Assembly (NCBI GenBank): GCA_043800975.1
Contig: JAZDMK010000332.1
Span: 1 to 19,461 of the forward strand
Origin: JAZDMK01 sp043800975
GTDB lineage: Bacteria; Bacteroidota; Bacteroidia; Bacteroidales; JAHJDW01
DNA length: 19,461 nucleotides
Reading direction: 5' to 3'
Part shown: positions 6,932 to 13,630 of the stretch, piece after piece
How the letters are laid out: the number at the start of each line of letters is the position of its first letter
Numbering within the stretch: position 1 is the first letter of the stretch
Position numbers and translations under genes: made by a program
The notes under the pieces: generated by a model
Seen by the model: only the letters and a program-made list of their open reading frames with translations
Databases searched by the model: none
What the model was told of the DNA's origin: nothing

Positions 6932-7603
6932 CTACTTCGATAATAAGGGTTTGGTTGTACACATTCCTGAAAATTCAAGGGATAGCGTTGACTGTGTTTC
7001 GTATAATTCAAGATAGGGAGTAAGCGTTCCCGAAAAATAATAACGATCTTCTTCTTTTTTCAATTCCAGATTATCGCACTTTAAATTCCGAAAAATCATT
7101 CCCACTCCGATCATATGATCTTCGATGTAATAAGCCTGAAAGTCTTGTTTGCCGGGCCAATTGGGAGCGTAAATGATAAAATGACTCAATACTTTTGTGT
7201 CATATTCTTTTTCATGTTTAGATAAAGATTCCGCCATGAGCCAGATGACCAGCCCGGATCTGTAATTCATTGTTTTGAAAAAATTGCCTGAATTTGTTGT
7301 GCGCAACATGGCGAGGTTAGCCCAATCATCCATGTGTGCATAAGGACCGGGTGTAGAGTCGGTCACTGTGAAAACCGGTTTTACATGATCAAGCACAGCG
7401 CCTTTATAAAAAACATGATACTCATCATTGCCGCTTCTTCCGAATAGATCAGCAGCGCCTTCCCCATTTCTCCAGTCGGGTTTCGAGAAAGTCATTTTAA
7501 TTTGTCCGAAAATTCCGCAACTGTTCACGTCAAAAGGAAGCTGGGCAAATGCCCCTAAAGACAGCTGAAACAGAAGAAGTGCGAGGGTTATTCTTTTTAT
7601 CAT
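6932..7603 (-). CDS. secreted protein of unknown function
   Basis: 223 residues. An N-terminal signal peptide is clear: MIKRITLALLLFQLSLGAFA followed by QLP, fitting signal-peptidase I cleavage after AFA. There is no lipobox and no other membrane segment. The mature part is rich in aromatic residues and Trp (DWRNGEG, DDWANLAM, YAPNWPGKQDFQAYY), and I recognise no catalytic motif. Cys29, Cys177 and Cys215 could pair after export. The ATG overlaps the stop of the HD-domain gene by four bases, so the two are co-translated. Likely periplasmic or exported; role unknown. Confidence 0.75.
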   Translation of the reverse strand: MIKRITLALLLFQLSLGAFAQLPFDVNSCGIFGQIKMTFSKPDWRNGEGAADLFGRSGNDEYHVFYKGAVLDHVKPVFTVTDSTPGPYAHMDDWANLAMLRTTNSGNFFKTMNYRSGLVIWLMAESLSKHEKEYDTKVLSHFIIYAPNWPGKQDFQAYYIEDHMIGVGMIFRNLKCDNLELKKEEDRYYFSGTLTPYLELYETQSTLSLEFSGMCTTKPLLSK

Positions 7604-8169
7604 AATCCGATTTGATCTGCAATTTCTTTCATGGCATTCACAGATAGTTCTGCGAATTCCTGCAAAGGTATTCCAATCTTTTCACATTCGAGAATATTTT
7701 CTCTTTTTACAGAAGCTGCAAAAGCTTTCTCCTTCATACGTTTGACTACCGAAGAAGGCTTTACGGATGCAATTCTTCTGTCAGGATAAACATATGTGGT
7801 AGCCGTAATCAATCCCGTAATAGTTTCGCCGGCGGCTAGGGCATGCTGGAAAATTGTACTTCGCGCTTCTACACCTTCGGCATCTTCGTTGTGATGTTTG
7901 ATGGCATCGATTATGTCAGCATCAACGCCAAGTTCTGTAAGCATTTTTACAGTAGTAAGGCCATGCGTTTTTGCATCTGCATTCGTAATCTCTACATCCA
8001 GATCATGCAGCAGACCCGCCATGGCCCACTGTTCCTGATCTTGTTGCAGCCGAGTGGCCAGTGCTTTCATCACCGCTTCCGACGCAAGGCAATGCGCTAT
8101 CATTTTTTCGTTCTTCACGTTTTGTTTCAACAGTTCAAGTGCTTCTTCGCGGGTAATACCGATATTCAT
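7600..8169 (-). CDS. HD-domain (HDIG-like) phosphohydrolase
   Basis: 189 residues, cytoplasmic. The HD metal-binding pattern is visible: H26, HD at 55-56 in AGLLHDLD, H69, and HH at 92-93 in IKHHNED. In related HDIG proteins the last ligand is an Asp in an ALYAADPLTG-like stretch; here the aligned stretch is ALAAGETITG, with Glu115 in that place. The C-terminal half (SSVVKRMKEKAFA, EIADQIGL) matches the single-domain HDIG family of unknown substrate. Start at the ATG 8167-8169, 8 bases after the ORF6N-domain gene. Confidence 0.85.
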   Translation of the reverse strand: MNIGITREEALELLKQNVKNEKMIAHCLASEAVMKALATRLQQDQEQWAMAGLLHDLDVEITNADAKTHGLTTVKMLTELGVDADIIDAIKHHNEDAEGVEARSTIFQHALAAGETITGLITATTYVYPDRRIASVKPSSVVKRMKEKAFAASVKRENILECEKIGIPLQEFAELSVNAMKEIADQIGL

Positions 8170-8177
8170 ATTTATAA

Positions 8178-8774
8178 TTATTTTTTGTTCTGTAATCTTT
8201 TTAATCTTCCCGGTTTGGGTTCGGCAAGTTCATCAGGCGCTCCGCTGATTTTATATCCAACTCTTTTTCGAGGCTTTGGATCGGATGTAATAAGTTTTTT
8301 TAAATATTCAAAAATTAATTGAATCTGTTCATCACTGGAATCCACTTTGCTTTCCAGCTCTTCCAGTTTTTGAATAATATCTCTGTGTGTTAAAACCAGC
8401 TCACGCATTTTACAAAATACACGAATGATACGGATATTAACCTGAATCGCGCGGTGGCTATTCAGTATGCATGAAAGCATAGTAATTCCATGTTCAGTAA
8501 AGCAGAAAGGCTTGTATCTCAATCCCATTTTATCAGAATTGGAGGTAACAAATTGTGACCTCCAATTCTGGAATTCTTCATTGGACATTTCAAACATGAA
8601 GTCGTAGGGGAATCTTTCAATGTTTCTTTTAACGGCTTGTTTCAGTGCTTTTGTTTCTACTCCATAAAGTTCAGCAAGGTCTCTGTCGAGCATCACTTTT
8701 ATTCCACGAAAATGATAAATCCTACCCAGAATATCTTCATCCGAATGGTTTGTTATTTCATATCTTTTTTTCAT
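8178..8774 (-). CDS. ORF6N-domain DNA-binding protein
   Basis: 198 residues from the ATG at 8772-8774. An earlier in-frame ATG at 8798 would lie inside a candidate -7 box and adds nothing conserved. Residues about 12-100 are an ORF6N (KilA-N related) domain: IYHFRGIKVMLDRDLAELYG, then KQAVKRNIERFPYDFMFEM, then YKPFCFTEHGITML. A helical stretch follows (NIRIIRVFCKMREL, IIQKLEELESKV, probable coiled coil), then a basic tail ending PGRLKRLQNKK. ORF6N proteins occur in phages and as scattered chromosomal genes in Bacteroidota; targets are generally unknown. It stands between Moco genes and unrelated metabolism genes, perhaps starting its own transcript. Confidence 0.88.
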   Translation of the reverse strand: MKKRYEITNHSDEDILGRIYHFRGIKVMLDRDLAELYGVETKALKQAVKRNIERFPYDFMFEMSNEEFQNWRSQFVTSNSDKMGLRYKPFCFTEHGITMLSCILNSHRAIQVNIRIIRVFCKMRELVLTHRDIIQKLEELESKVDSSDEQIQLIFEYLKKLITSDPKPRKRVGYKISGAPDELAEPKPGRLKRLQNKK

Positions 8775-8795
8775 AGCGGGCGTTATGAATAAATA

Positions 8796-8803
8796 CAAAA
8801 TTA
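8796..8803 (-). promoter_or_regulatory. candidate -7 box (TAATTTTG) for the ORF6N gene
   Basis: Exact TAnnTTTG on the minus strand, 22 bases before the chosen ORF6N start and in the first larger gap after the Moco genes. No TTTG is seen at -33, so support is weak. Confidence 0.3.
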
Positions 8804-8807
8804 GAGA

Positions 8808-9734
8808 TTAGTGCGTATCCAGATTGTTGATCATGGCAATCAGATGACCCAGCATTAGATTGATTTCATTCATGTATTCATTCACCGCTTTCACACTGCC
8901 TGGCAAAGCAAAAACTAAAGTTCCGGCAATGGTGCCAGCCACTGAACGGCTAACCAATGCATTCATTTTTTGAGCACCGTATTTGTTCCGGATGAAATCC
9001 ATTATTCCGGGAAGTTCTTTATCCATGAGCGAAAGTAGTACTTCAGGGGTGATGTCGCGCTGGCTGATTCCTGTTCCTCCTGTTGTAATTAATATGTCAG
9101 CATCTGCGTTAACGGCATAATCTACGAGTGATTCCAGCTTTTCTGATTCATCAGGAATTATGAAATGTTCAAATTCAAATTCGCGGTTTTGTTCTGAAAA
9201 ATAATTTTGTAGATGTTCCGCCACACGAGGACCACTGAGGTCTTCATAATCGCCACGGAATGCACGGTCACTGAGTGTGATTATAACAGCACGGAATACT
9301 TTGGGTTGAAAAATAAGTTCATCTTCTGCTTTAATTTTTCCGCCGGTTATGACTCTGCAGAAAATTCCTTCTTTCGGCATAACGCAGTTACCAACTTCAC
9401 GGAAAATTGCGCAGGATGTGCCATGACATTCTTTTCCGATCTGCGTTACTTCCAGAATAACATCACCAATTGCAATACGATCGAGTGGTTTGGATGTATG
9501 TAAAACAATTCCTGAAGTTGTAATATTTTCTGCAAATTCGCCGAATGCAATTTTGCGATTTGCTTCTTTCGAAAATTTCTCAACACTTTCGTTAGCAAGC
9601 AAACTCACCTGCCTGTGCCAGGGCCCTGAGTGTGCATCATTCTTGACACCTTCTTCATTAATTTCAATGAATGGAACCGGTTTTTTAATCGTTCCTTTCT
9701 TTTCAGAAATATTGACAGAAATTACTTTTGCCAT
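8808..9734 (-). CDS. MOSC domain fused to molybdopterin adenylyltransferase (MogA/MoaB type)
   Basis: 308 residues in two domains. Residues 1-142 are a MOSC domain (GPWHRQVSLLANES at 37-50, FGEFAENITTSG at 64-75, GKECHGTSC at 100-108), related to the sulfur-carrier C-terminus of Moco sulfurase and to YiiM/YuaD proteins. Residues about 147-305 are a MogA/MoaB domain: LSDRAFRG at 154-161, the MPT-binding TTGGTGISQRDITPE at 217-231, and LPGS at 277-280. The second domain adenylylates molybdopterin before MoeA inserts the metal. The MOSC part may bind or transfer sulfur through one of C103, C108, C117 or C126. It follows moaC by one base, as the end of the moeA-moaA-moaC run. The fusion is in frame without a stop, so it is real and not an assembly artefact. 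Confidence 0.92.
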   Translation of the reverse strand: MAKVISVNISEKKGTIKKPVPFIEINEEGVKNDAHSGPWHRQVSLLANESVEKFSKEANRKIAFGEFAENITTSGIVLHTSKPLDRIAIGDVILEVTQIGKECHGTSCAIFREVGNCVMPKEGIFCRVITGGKIKAEDELIFQPKVFRAVIITLSDRAFRGDYEDLSGPRVAEHLQNYFSEQNREFEFEHFIIPDESEKLESLVDYAVNADADILITTGGTGISQRDITPEVLLSLMDKELPGIMDFIRNKYGAQKMNALVSRSVAGTIAGTLVFALPGSVKAVNEYMNEINLMLGHLIAMINNLDTH

Positions 9735-9735
9735 G

Positions 9736-10182
9736 CTATTGTTTTGTTTTTTCTACAAGATAAATATTTTCCATTTTCATTTTTTTATCGACGGCTTTAC
9801 ACATATCGTAGATGGTAAGCAGAGCAATATGTACTGCAGTGAGCGCTTCCATCTCCACGCCGGTTTGTCCGAGGCATCGTACTTCACTGATTACCTCAAC
9901 GCCGTTCTTCATCAGTTTTGCTTTTACATCAATTTTTGTAATCTGCAGTGGATGACAAAGGGGGATTAATTCGGGTGTTTTCTTGGCAGCCTGTATGCCT
10001 GCAATTTCAGCTATTGTGAGCACATCACCTTTTTTGATTTCATTTTCTTTGATAAGGTGGATGGTTTCTTTTTGCAAAATAATTTGTCCGGAGGCTTTTG
10101 CAATTCTTAACTGGTCGGGCTTTTTACTTACGTCCACCATGCAAGCTTTCCCTTTGTTATCGGTGTGAGATAGTTTTTTCAT
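9736..10182 (-). CDS. moaC: cyclic pyranopterin monophosphate synthase MoaC
   Basis: 148 residues. It converts the MoaA product 3',8-cyclo-GTP into cyclic pyranopterin monophosphate, the second half of step one of Moco synthesis. The family motifs are all present: MVDVS (15-19), AGIQAAKKTPELIPLCHPL (61-79), GVEMEALTAV (108-117) and TIYDMCKAVDK (123-133), with lysines at 51 (KKGDV) and 133 at the catalytic places. Length is typical for a stand-alone MoaC. Its ATG directly abuts the moaA stop (TAAATG), so the two products of consecutive reactions are made from one coupled message. Confidence 0.95.
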   Translation of the reverse strand: MKKLSHTDNKGKACMVDVSKKPDQLRIAKASGQIILQKETIHLIKENEIKKGDVLTIAEIAGIQAAKKTPELIPLCHPLQITKIDVKAKLMKNGVEVISEVRCLGQTGVEMEALTAVHIALLTIYDMCKAVDKKMKMENIYLVEKTKQ

Positions 10183-10983
10183 TTATCCTCCAATTTCATT
10201 AAATTTATTTTCAGTACTAAAACTTCCGCAAGAGGGTTTGGCTTCCACGGCTTGCAATATAGCTTGTTCGAAGCCCAGTTCGCGTATATTGAATTTGTTA
10301 TTGTTGAACAGACAGGGGCGCAGCCAGCCGTCGCTCGAAAGGCGGAGCCTGTTGCATAATGCACAGTTACCCCCGGTACCGCCGATTACAGTTTGGTAAT
10401 TGCCTCTTTCCAGATCCATTTTGGGAATAAAGCGAACTTGAATTCCCAGCGCATCACAGTAGCTTTTCACAGCCATGGCATCCGGTTCATCCGGATATTT
10501 CTCAACGACGCAGTTGATCTTAACCGGTTGCAGTCCGGCCCGAATTGCTGCATTCACGCCATCTAGCACCTGATTGAGATCACCACCGCGTGTGATCGTT
10601 TTAAATTTTTCAGCATTGATTGTGTCCAGACTGATATTGATACGATGAAGTCCAGCCTCCTTTAGTAAAGGGGCAAAGTGGCCAAGCGATACTCCGTTGG
10701 TTGTCATGGAGAGATCTTTTATTCCCTCAATTCCGGCAAGTAGCTTAACAAAATCGACGATCCCTTTTCTGACAAGCGGTTCTCCTCCTGTTATACGCAC
10801 TTTGTCGATACCGTTTTTAACAGCCACATCCGTGAATGCAGCCATTTCTTCCAGTGAAAGAATATTGGAGTGATTCAATAATTGAATTCCTTCCTCAGGC
10901 ATGCAGTAGGTACAACGCAGGTTGCAGCGATCCGTAACGGAAATGCGCAGATAATGAATTCTTCTGTTAAAACTGTCGTACAT
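10183..10983 (-). CDS. moaA: GTP 3',8-cyclase MoaA, unusually short
   Basis: 266 residues, against roughly 330 for well-known MoaA proteins. It is a radical SAM enzyme that rearranges GTP in the first step of Moco synthesis. C20, C24 and C27 (DRCNLRCTYCMPE) hold the first cluster, and GGEP is at 66-69. C207, C210 and C224 (CALCNRLRLSSDG, then PCLF) hold the second, GTP-binding cluster with its two arginines. The C-terminal Gly-Gly is present (NEIGG). What is missing is about 50 residues between VRFIPKMD (183-190) and the CALC motif, plus part of the segment before the final GG. The reading frame is intact and all cysteines are there, so it is probably active and shortened by evolution. It overlaps the end of moeA by 17 bases. 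Confidence 0.93.
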   Translation of the reverse strand: MYDSFNRRIHYLRISVTDRCNLRCTYCMPEEGIQLLNHSNILSLEEMAAFTDVAVKNGIDKVRITGGEPLVRKGIVDFVKLLAGIEGIKDLSMTTNGVSLGHFAPLLKEAGLHRINISLDTINAEKFKTITRGGDLNQVLDGVNAAIRAGLQPVKINCVVEKYPDEPDAMAVKSYCDALGIQVRFIPKMDLERGNYQTVIGGTGGNCALCNRLRLSSDGWLRPCLFNNNKFNIRELGFEQAILQAVEAKPSCGSFSTENKFNEIGG

Positions 10984-12142
10984 CTACCCATTCTCCTTCT
11001 TTGATTTCGGTAACACCAATAGGCACGGGCATAAACCCTGTAGCCAACGTCATTGCACTGATGTGTGCTGAACCATGATATTCGGGAAGTTCAACCATGC
11101 CTTCCGAATTAATAAAGACCGGAACAAACGAAAGTCTTTCTGCTCTTCTTCTCAGGAAAGTTTTTTGCAACGGGGCTTTCACGATATACGGACTGAAATC
11201 ATGCCCCATCATTTTATATAAAAAGGGTTTAACCAGAATTTCAAAAAGTGTAAAAGTGGAAACAGGATTCCCGGGCATTCCGAAAAAAGCTTTGTTTCCT
11301 GACATTCCGAAAACAGTTGGCTTGCCAGGCTGTATCGCGATTGTTTCAAAATGAAGATTAACATTATTTTTTTTCAGTGCTGCCGGAACAAAATCATAAT
11401 CACCCATAGAAACGCCACCGCTTAAAAGAGTAACATCATATTTTTCTAAGCATTCCTGAATCGCTTTTTCCGTTTCTTGTTCCGAGTCACCAATGATACC
11501 GAAATAGGTGGCATCAATTCCCATTTGTTTCAGCTGGGCACAAAGCTGGGGCCCATTGCTGTTGCGGATCTGAGCACCTGTTGGTTTGTGGTCAGGTTCT
11601 GTAAGTTCGTTGCCGGTTGCCACTACACAAACAGAAGGACGTTTATAAATGAATGGCTGAATACAGCCTGTAGTGGCCATTACCGCAATGTGTCCGGCAT
11701 TTATCAGAGAACCTTTTTTCAGCACAACATCTCCGGTTTTCAGGTCTTCTGAAAATTTACAGATGTTAGGATTTGTTGACTTGCCCGTAAATTTCACCTT
11801 CCCTTCTGCATTTACTTCCGTTTGTTCCACCATGATAACAGTGTCAGCTCCTTCCGGAACACGCGCACCTGTCATGATTTTAGAACATTGATTTTTTAAA
11901 ATATTTTTCTCAGGAAGTTTCCCGGCGGGTATTACTTCAATCACTTCCAATGGTTCAAAAAGATCTTCTCTCCGGCAGGCATAACCGTCCATAGCGGATT
12001 TATCGAAGGGTGGCATATTGATATCAGAAATCACATCTCTTGATAGAACATGCATCAGGGACTGTGAATAGGCTATCGTTTCCTCATCTTTCAGAGAGGC
12101 ACATTGAAGTACCGTTTTTAAAGCTTCATCAAAAGAAATCAT
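10967..12142 (-). CDS. moeA: molybdopterin molybdenumtransferase MoeA
   Basis: 391 residues from the ATG at 12140-12142. The open frame extends to a TTG at 12163, but that codon lies within a TAnnTTTG box, and MISFDEALKTVLQ is a normal MoeA beginning. MoeA inserts molybdate into adenylylated molybdopterin. Motifs are MPPFDKSAMDGYA near 43-55, MTGARVPEGADTVIMVEQTE near 90-110, LSGGVSMGDYDFV near 240, QPGKPTVFGM and FFGMPGNPVSTFTL near 275-300, and a C-terminal domain IV ending GEWVDVRQF. Length is normal. It overlaps moaA by 17 bases and follows the P-loop gene by 42 bases. Confidence 0.95.
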   Translation of the reverse strand: MISFDEALKTVLQCASLKDEETIAYSQSLMHVLSRDVISDINMPPFDKSAMDGYACRREDLFEPLEVIEVIPAGKLPEKNILKNQCSKIMTGARVPEGADTVIMVEQTEVNAEGKVKFTGKSTNPNICKFSEDLKTGDVVLKKGSLINAGHIAVMATTGCIQPFIYKRPSVCVVATGNELTEPDHKPTGAQIRNSNGPQLCAQLKQMGIDATYFGIIGDSEQETEKAIQECLEKYDVTLLSGGVSMGDYDFVPAALKKNNVNLHFETIAIQPGKPTVFGMSGNKAFFGMPGNPVSTFTLFEILVKPFLYKMMGHDFSPYIVKAPLQKTFLRRRAERLSFVPVFINSEGMVELPEYHGSAHISAMTLATGFMPVPIGVTEIKEGEWVDVRQF

Positions 12143-12160
12143 TCGGTCATTTGCTTTGCG

Positions 12161-12168
12161 CAAATGTA
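12161..12168 (-). promoter_or_regulatory. candidate -7 box (TACATTTG) before moeA
   Basis: Exact TAnnTTTG on the minus strand in the 42-base gap between the P-loop gene and moeA, about 20 bases before the chosen ATG. It would allow moeA-moaA-moaC-MOSC/MoaB to be made independently of the upstream uptake genes. No -33 TTTG was found. Confidence 0.3.
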
Positions 12169-12184
12169 ATAAAAAGGAAGATGT

Positions 12185-12733
12185 TCATGGCTTTGAAAAT
12201 GACCATCCTTTTTCAGAAATATTCAGACTTTCCGAATTAAAAGAATTAAAATCTTTGTCCGCATCAATGCGGATGTCTGCCAGATCTAGTATTTTGAGGG
12301 AAGATTCTTTATAATTTTCTGCGTTGTGATTGTAAAGCATAATAAATGCACCGGGTTTAAAATAATTTCTAAGATGATTCGATTCACAAATCATGAGCTG
12401 ATTCTGGCCAATGGTTTTTAATGCAAATTCAAATGCTTCTTTGAAAAATTCTCCCCGGGTACGAAGCCAGAATGCCTTTACTGCACCGCTTTCTAAAAAG
12501 CGGTAAGTATTGGAATTCTTATCGTCTGTATTTTCTTCTGTTAGTAAATATTTTCCACTGAGGTCTCTGTACCCTTTTTCCGGAGAACCTTTTGGAAGAT
12601 TGTCAATCACACTTATCTTAACCGCAGTAATGGAATGTTGTTTAGAAAAATGTTCCAGAATACGGCAGGCCAGCAGTGTCTTTCCGATATTTCGCTCTGT
12701 TCCGCCGATCTGCAGTATTCCGGGTAAATTCAT
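12185..12733 (-). CDS. P-loop NTPase, possibly MobB-like
   Basis: 182 residues. The N-terminus carries a nucleotide-binding loop, GGTERNIGKTLLA (10-22). Its GTxxxxGKT form resembles the BioD/CobB-type (SIMIBI class) P-loop more than the standard GxxxxGKT of classic MobB. Later features are VKISVIDNLPKG near 39-50, which could hold the switch/Walker-A' residues, and MICESNHLRNYFKPG near 113-127, resembling the ICES(N/D) strand of MobB-like GTPases. It lies 2 bases after a secreted-protein gene and just before moeA, so a role in Moco maturation or guanine-dinucleotide handling is plausible. No MobA is in the window. Product assignment beyond P-loop NTPase is inference. Confidence 0.7.
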   Translation of the reverse strand: MNLPGILQIGGTERNIGKTLLACRILEHFSKQHSITAVKISVIDNLPKGSPEKGYRDLSGKYLLTEENTDDKNSNTYRFLESGAVKAFWLRTRGEFFKEAFEFALKTIGQNQLMICESNHLRNYFKPGAFIMLYNHNAENYKESSLKILDLADIRIDADKDFNSFNSESLNISEKGWSFSKP

Positions 12734-12735
12734 TT

Positions 12736-13620
12736 TTATTGTAAAATAATTTTTTGGCTATAGTTTATTCCTGTCGATGATTCGGTTGCATTCAGGAAAT
12801 ACATCCCTTTGGGATATTGCGTCATATCCAGAGTAACGTCCGAATCATTTACTGTTTGCGAAAGTATTAAATTTCCCAGAAAGTCAAAAACACTAATAGC
12901 ATCTGCTTTTTCTGAAAAGTGAATGTTCACTTTACCATGTGAAGGGTTCGGGTAAACAGAAAAAGCTTTTCTTTCAAAAATCGTTGCCATGCCAACACCG
13001 ATATCCGCTTTCACAAAAATTTCATCCAGTTTTGATACTGCTGCAGATTGGACAGCAGTTCCCGAAGTGTTGTCGTTGGTTGTCATTATCCAACGAATAA
13101 AAATTGTTTGACTGATCATATCGCAGGCTGCAGGCAAGGATACATCTGTAAGCACGCCGGTAGTCCAGTCATTCGCTGTAATAATTGCAGTTGCGCCGGG
13201 AATATCTGTCCATGTCCCGTTCGTATCAATTTTATATTGTGCTTTCCAGTCTTTGGGACCACCGCCATTGTTGCCACCGGCGCGTTGTTTGGAAGAAAGA
13301 AGCAGATTAGATGAACCTCCTGTTTTAAAACCAATTTCCCAGTATTTAGTATTCATTCCGTTGTCCCAGTTGGTTGCGGTACATGAATAATCACCAGTTA
13401 TTTGACCATTGGTACTTGTTATTGAACTTGTTCCACCAACGGTGCGCAATGAAACAGTACTTATAGGTGGGAGATTTTCAGGAATGCCAAGGTTGGCTAC
13501 TGTATCATCCAGTGTTCCTGTAATTGCAGTCAGGCCAATAATTGTGTCCTGCGTTTGAGCTTGCGTTTTCGAGCTATATGCACCGAATAACATAACGGAA
13601 ATCAATAAAAGTTTTTTCAT
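12736..13620 (-). CDS. secreted protein with type IX sorting domain
   Basis: 294 residues from the ATG at 13618-13620. The frame is open to 13710, inside the receptor gene, but the signal peptide MKKLLLISVMLFGAYSSKTQAQ starts at 13620. A beta-sandwich-like domain follows (TGDYSCTATNWDNG, KYWEIGFKTGGSSNLLLSSK, IFIRWIMTTND), a type often seen in secreted Bacteroidota proteins. The last about 75 residues are a type IX secretion sorting domain: FSVYPNPSHGKVNI, a middle IS-V-DFLGNL strand, and YPKGMYFL, ending SQKIILQ. It should cross the outer membrane and may be surface-anchored. It lies 10 bases after the TonB-dependent receptor, so the two may act together at the cell surface. No enzyme motif is seen. 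Confidence 0.85.
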   Translation of the reverse strand: MKKLLLISVMLFGAYSSKTQAQTQDTIIGLTAITGTLDDTVANLGIPENLPPISTVSLRTVGGTSSITSTNGQITGDYSCTATNWDNGMNTKYWEIGFKTGGSSNLLLSSKQRAGGNNGGGPKDWKAQYKIDTNGTWTDIPGATAIITANDWTTGVLTDVSLPAACDMISQTIFIRWIMTTNDNTSGTAVQSAAVSKLDEIFVKADIGVGMATIFERKAFSVYPNPSHGKVNIHFSEKADAISVFDFLGNLILSQTVNDSDVTLDMTQYPKGMYFLNATESSTGINYSQKIILQ

Positions 13621-13630
13621 ACTACATAAT

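Noticed and set aside
8178..8774. ORF6N gene as evidence of a prophage
   Set aside because: No other phage genes, integrase or attachment site are nearby; such genes are common as singletons in Bacteroidota.
10183..10983. moaA as a frameshifted pseudogene
   Set aside because: One continuous frame keeps both cysteine triads and the terminal Gly-Gly; the deletion is clean, not a frameshift.
12143..12163. TTG start for moeA at 12163
   Set aside because: TTG lies inside a TACATTTG box and the extra seven residues are not MoeA-like; ATG at 12142 fits better.
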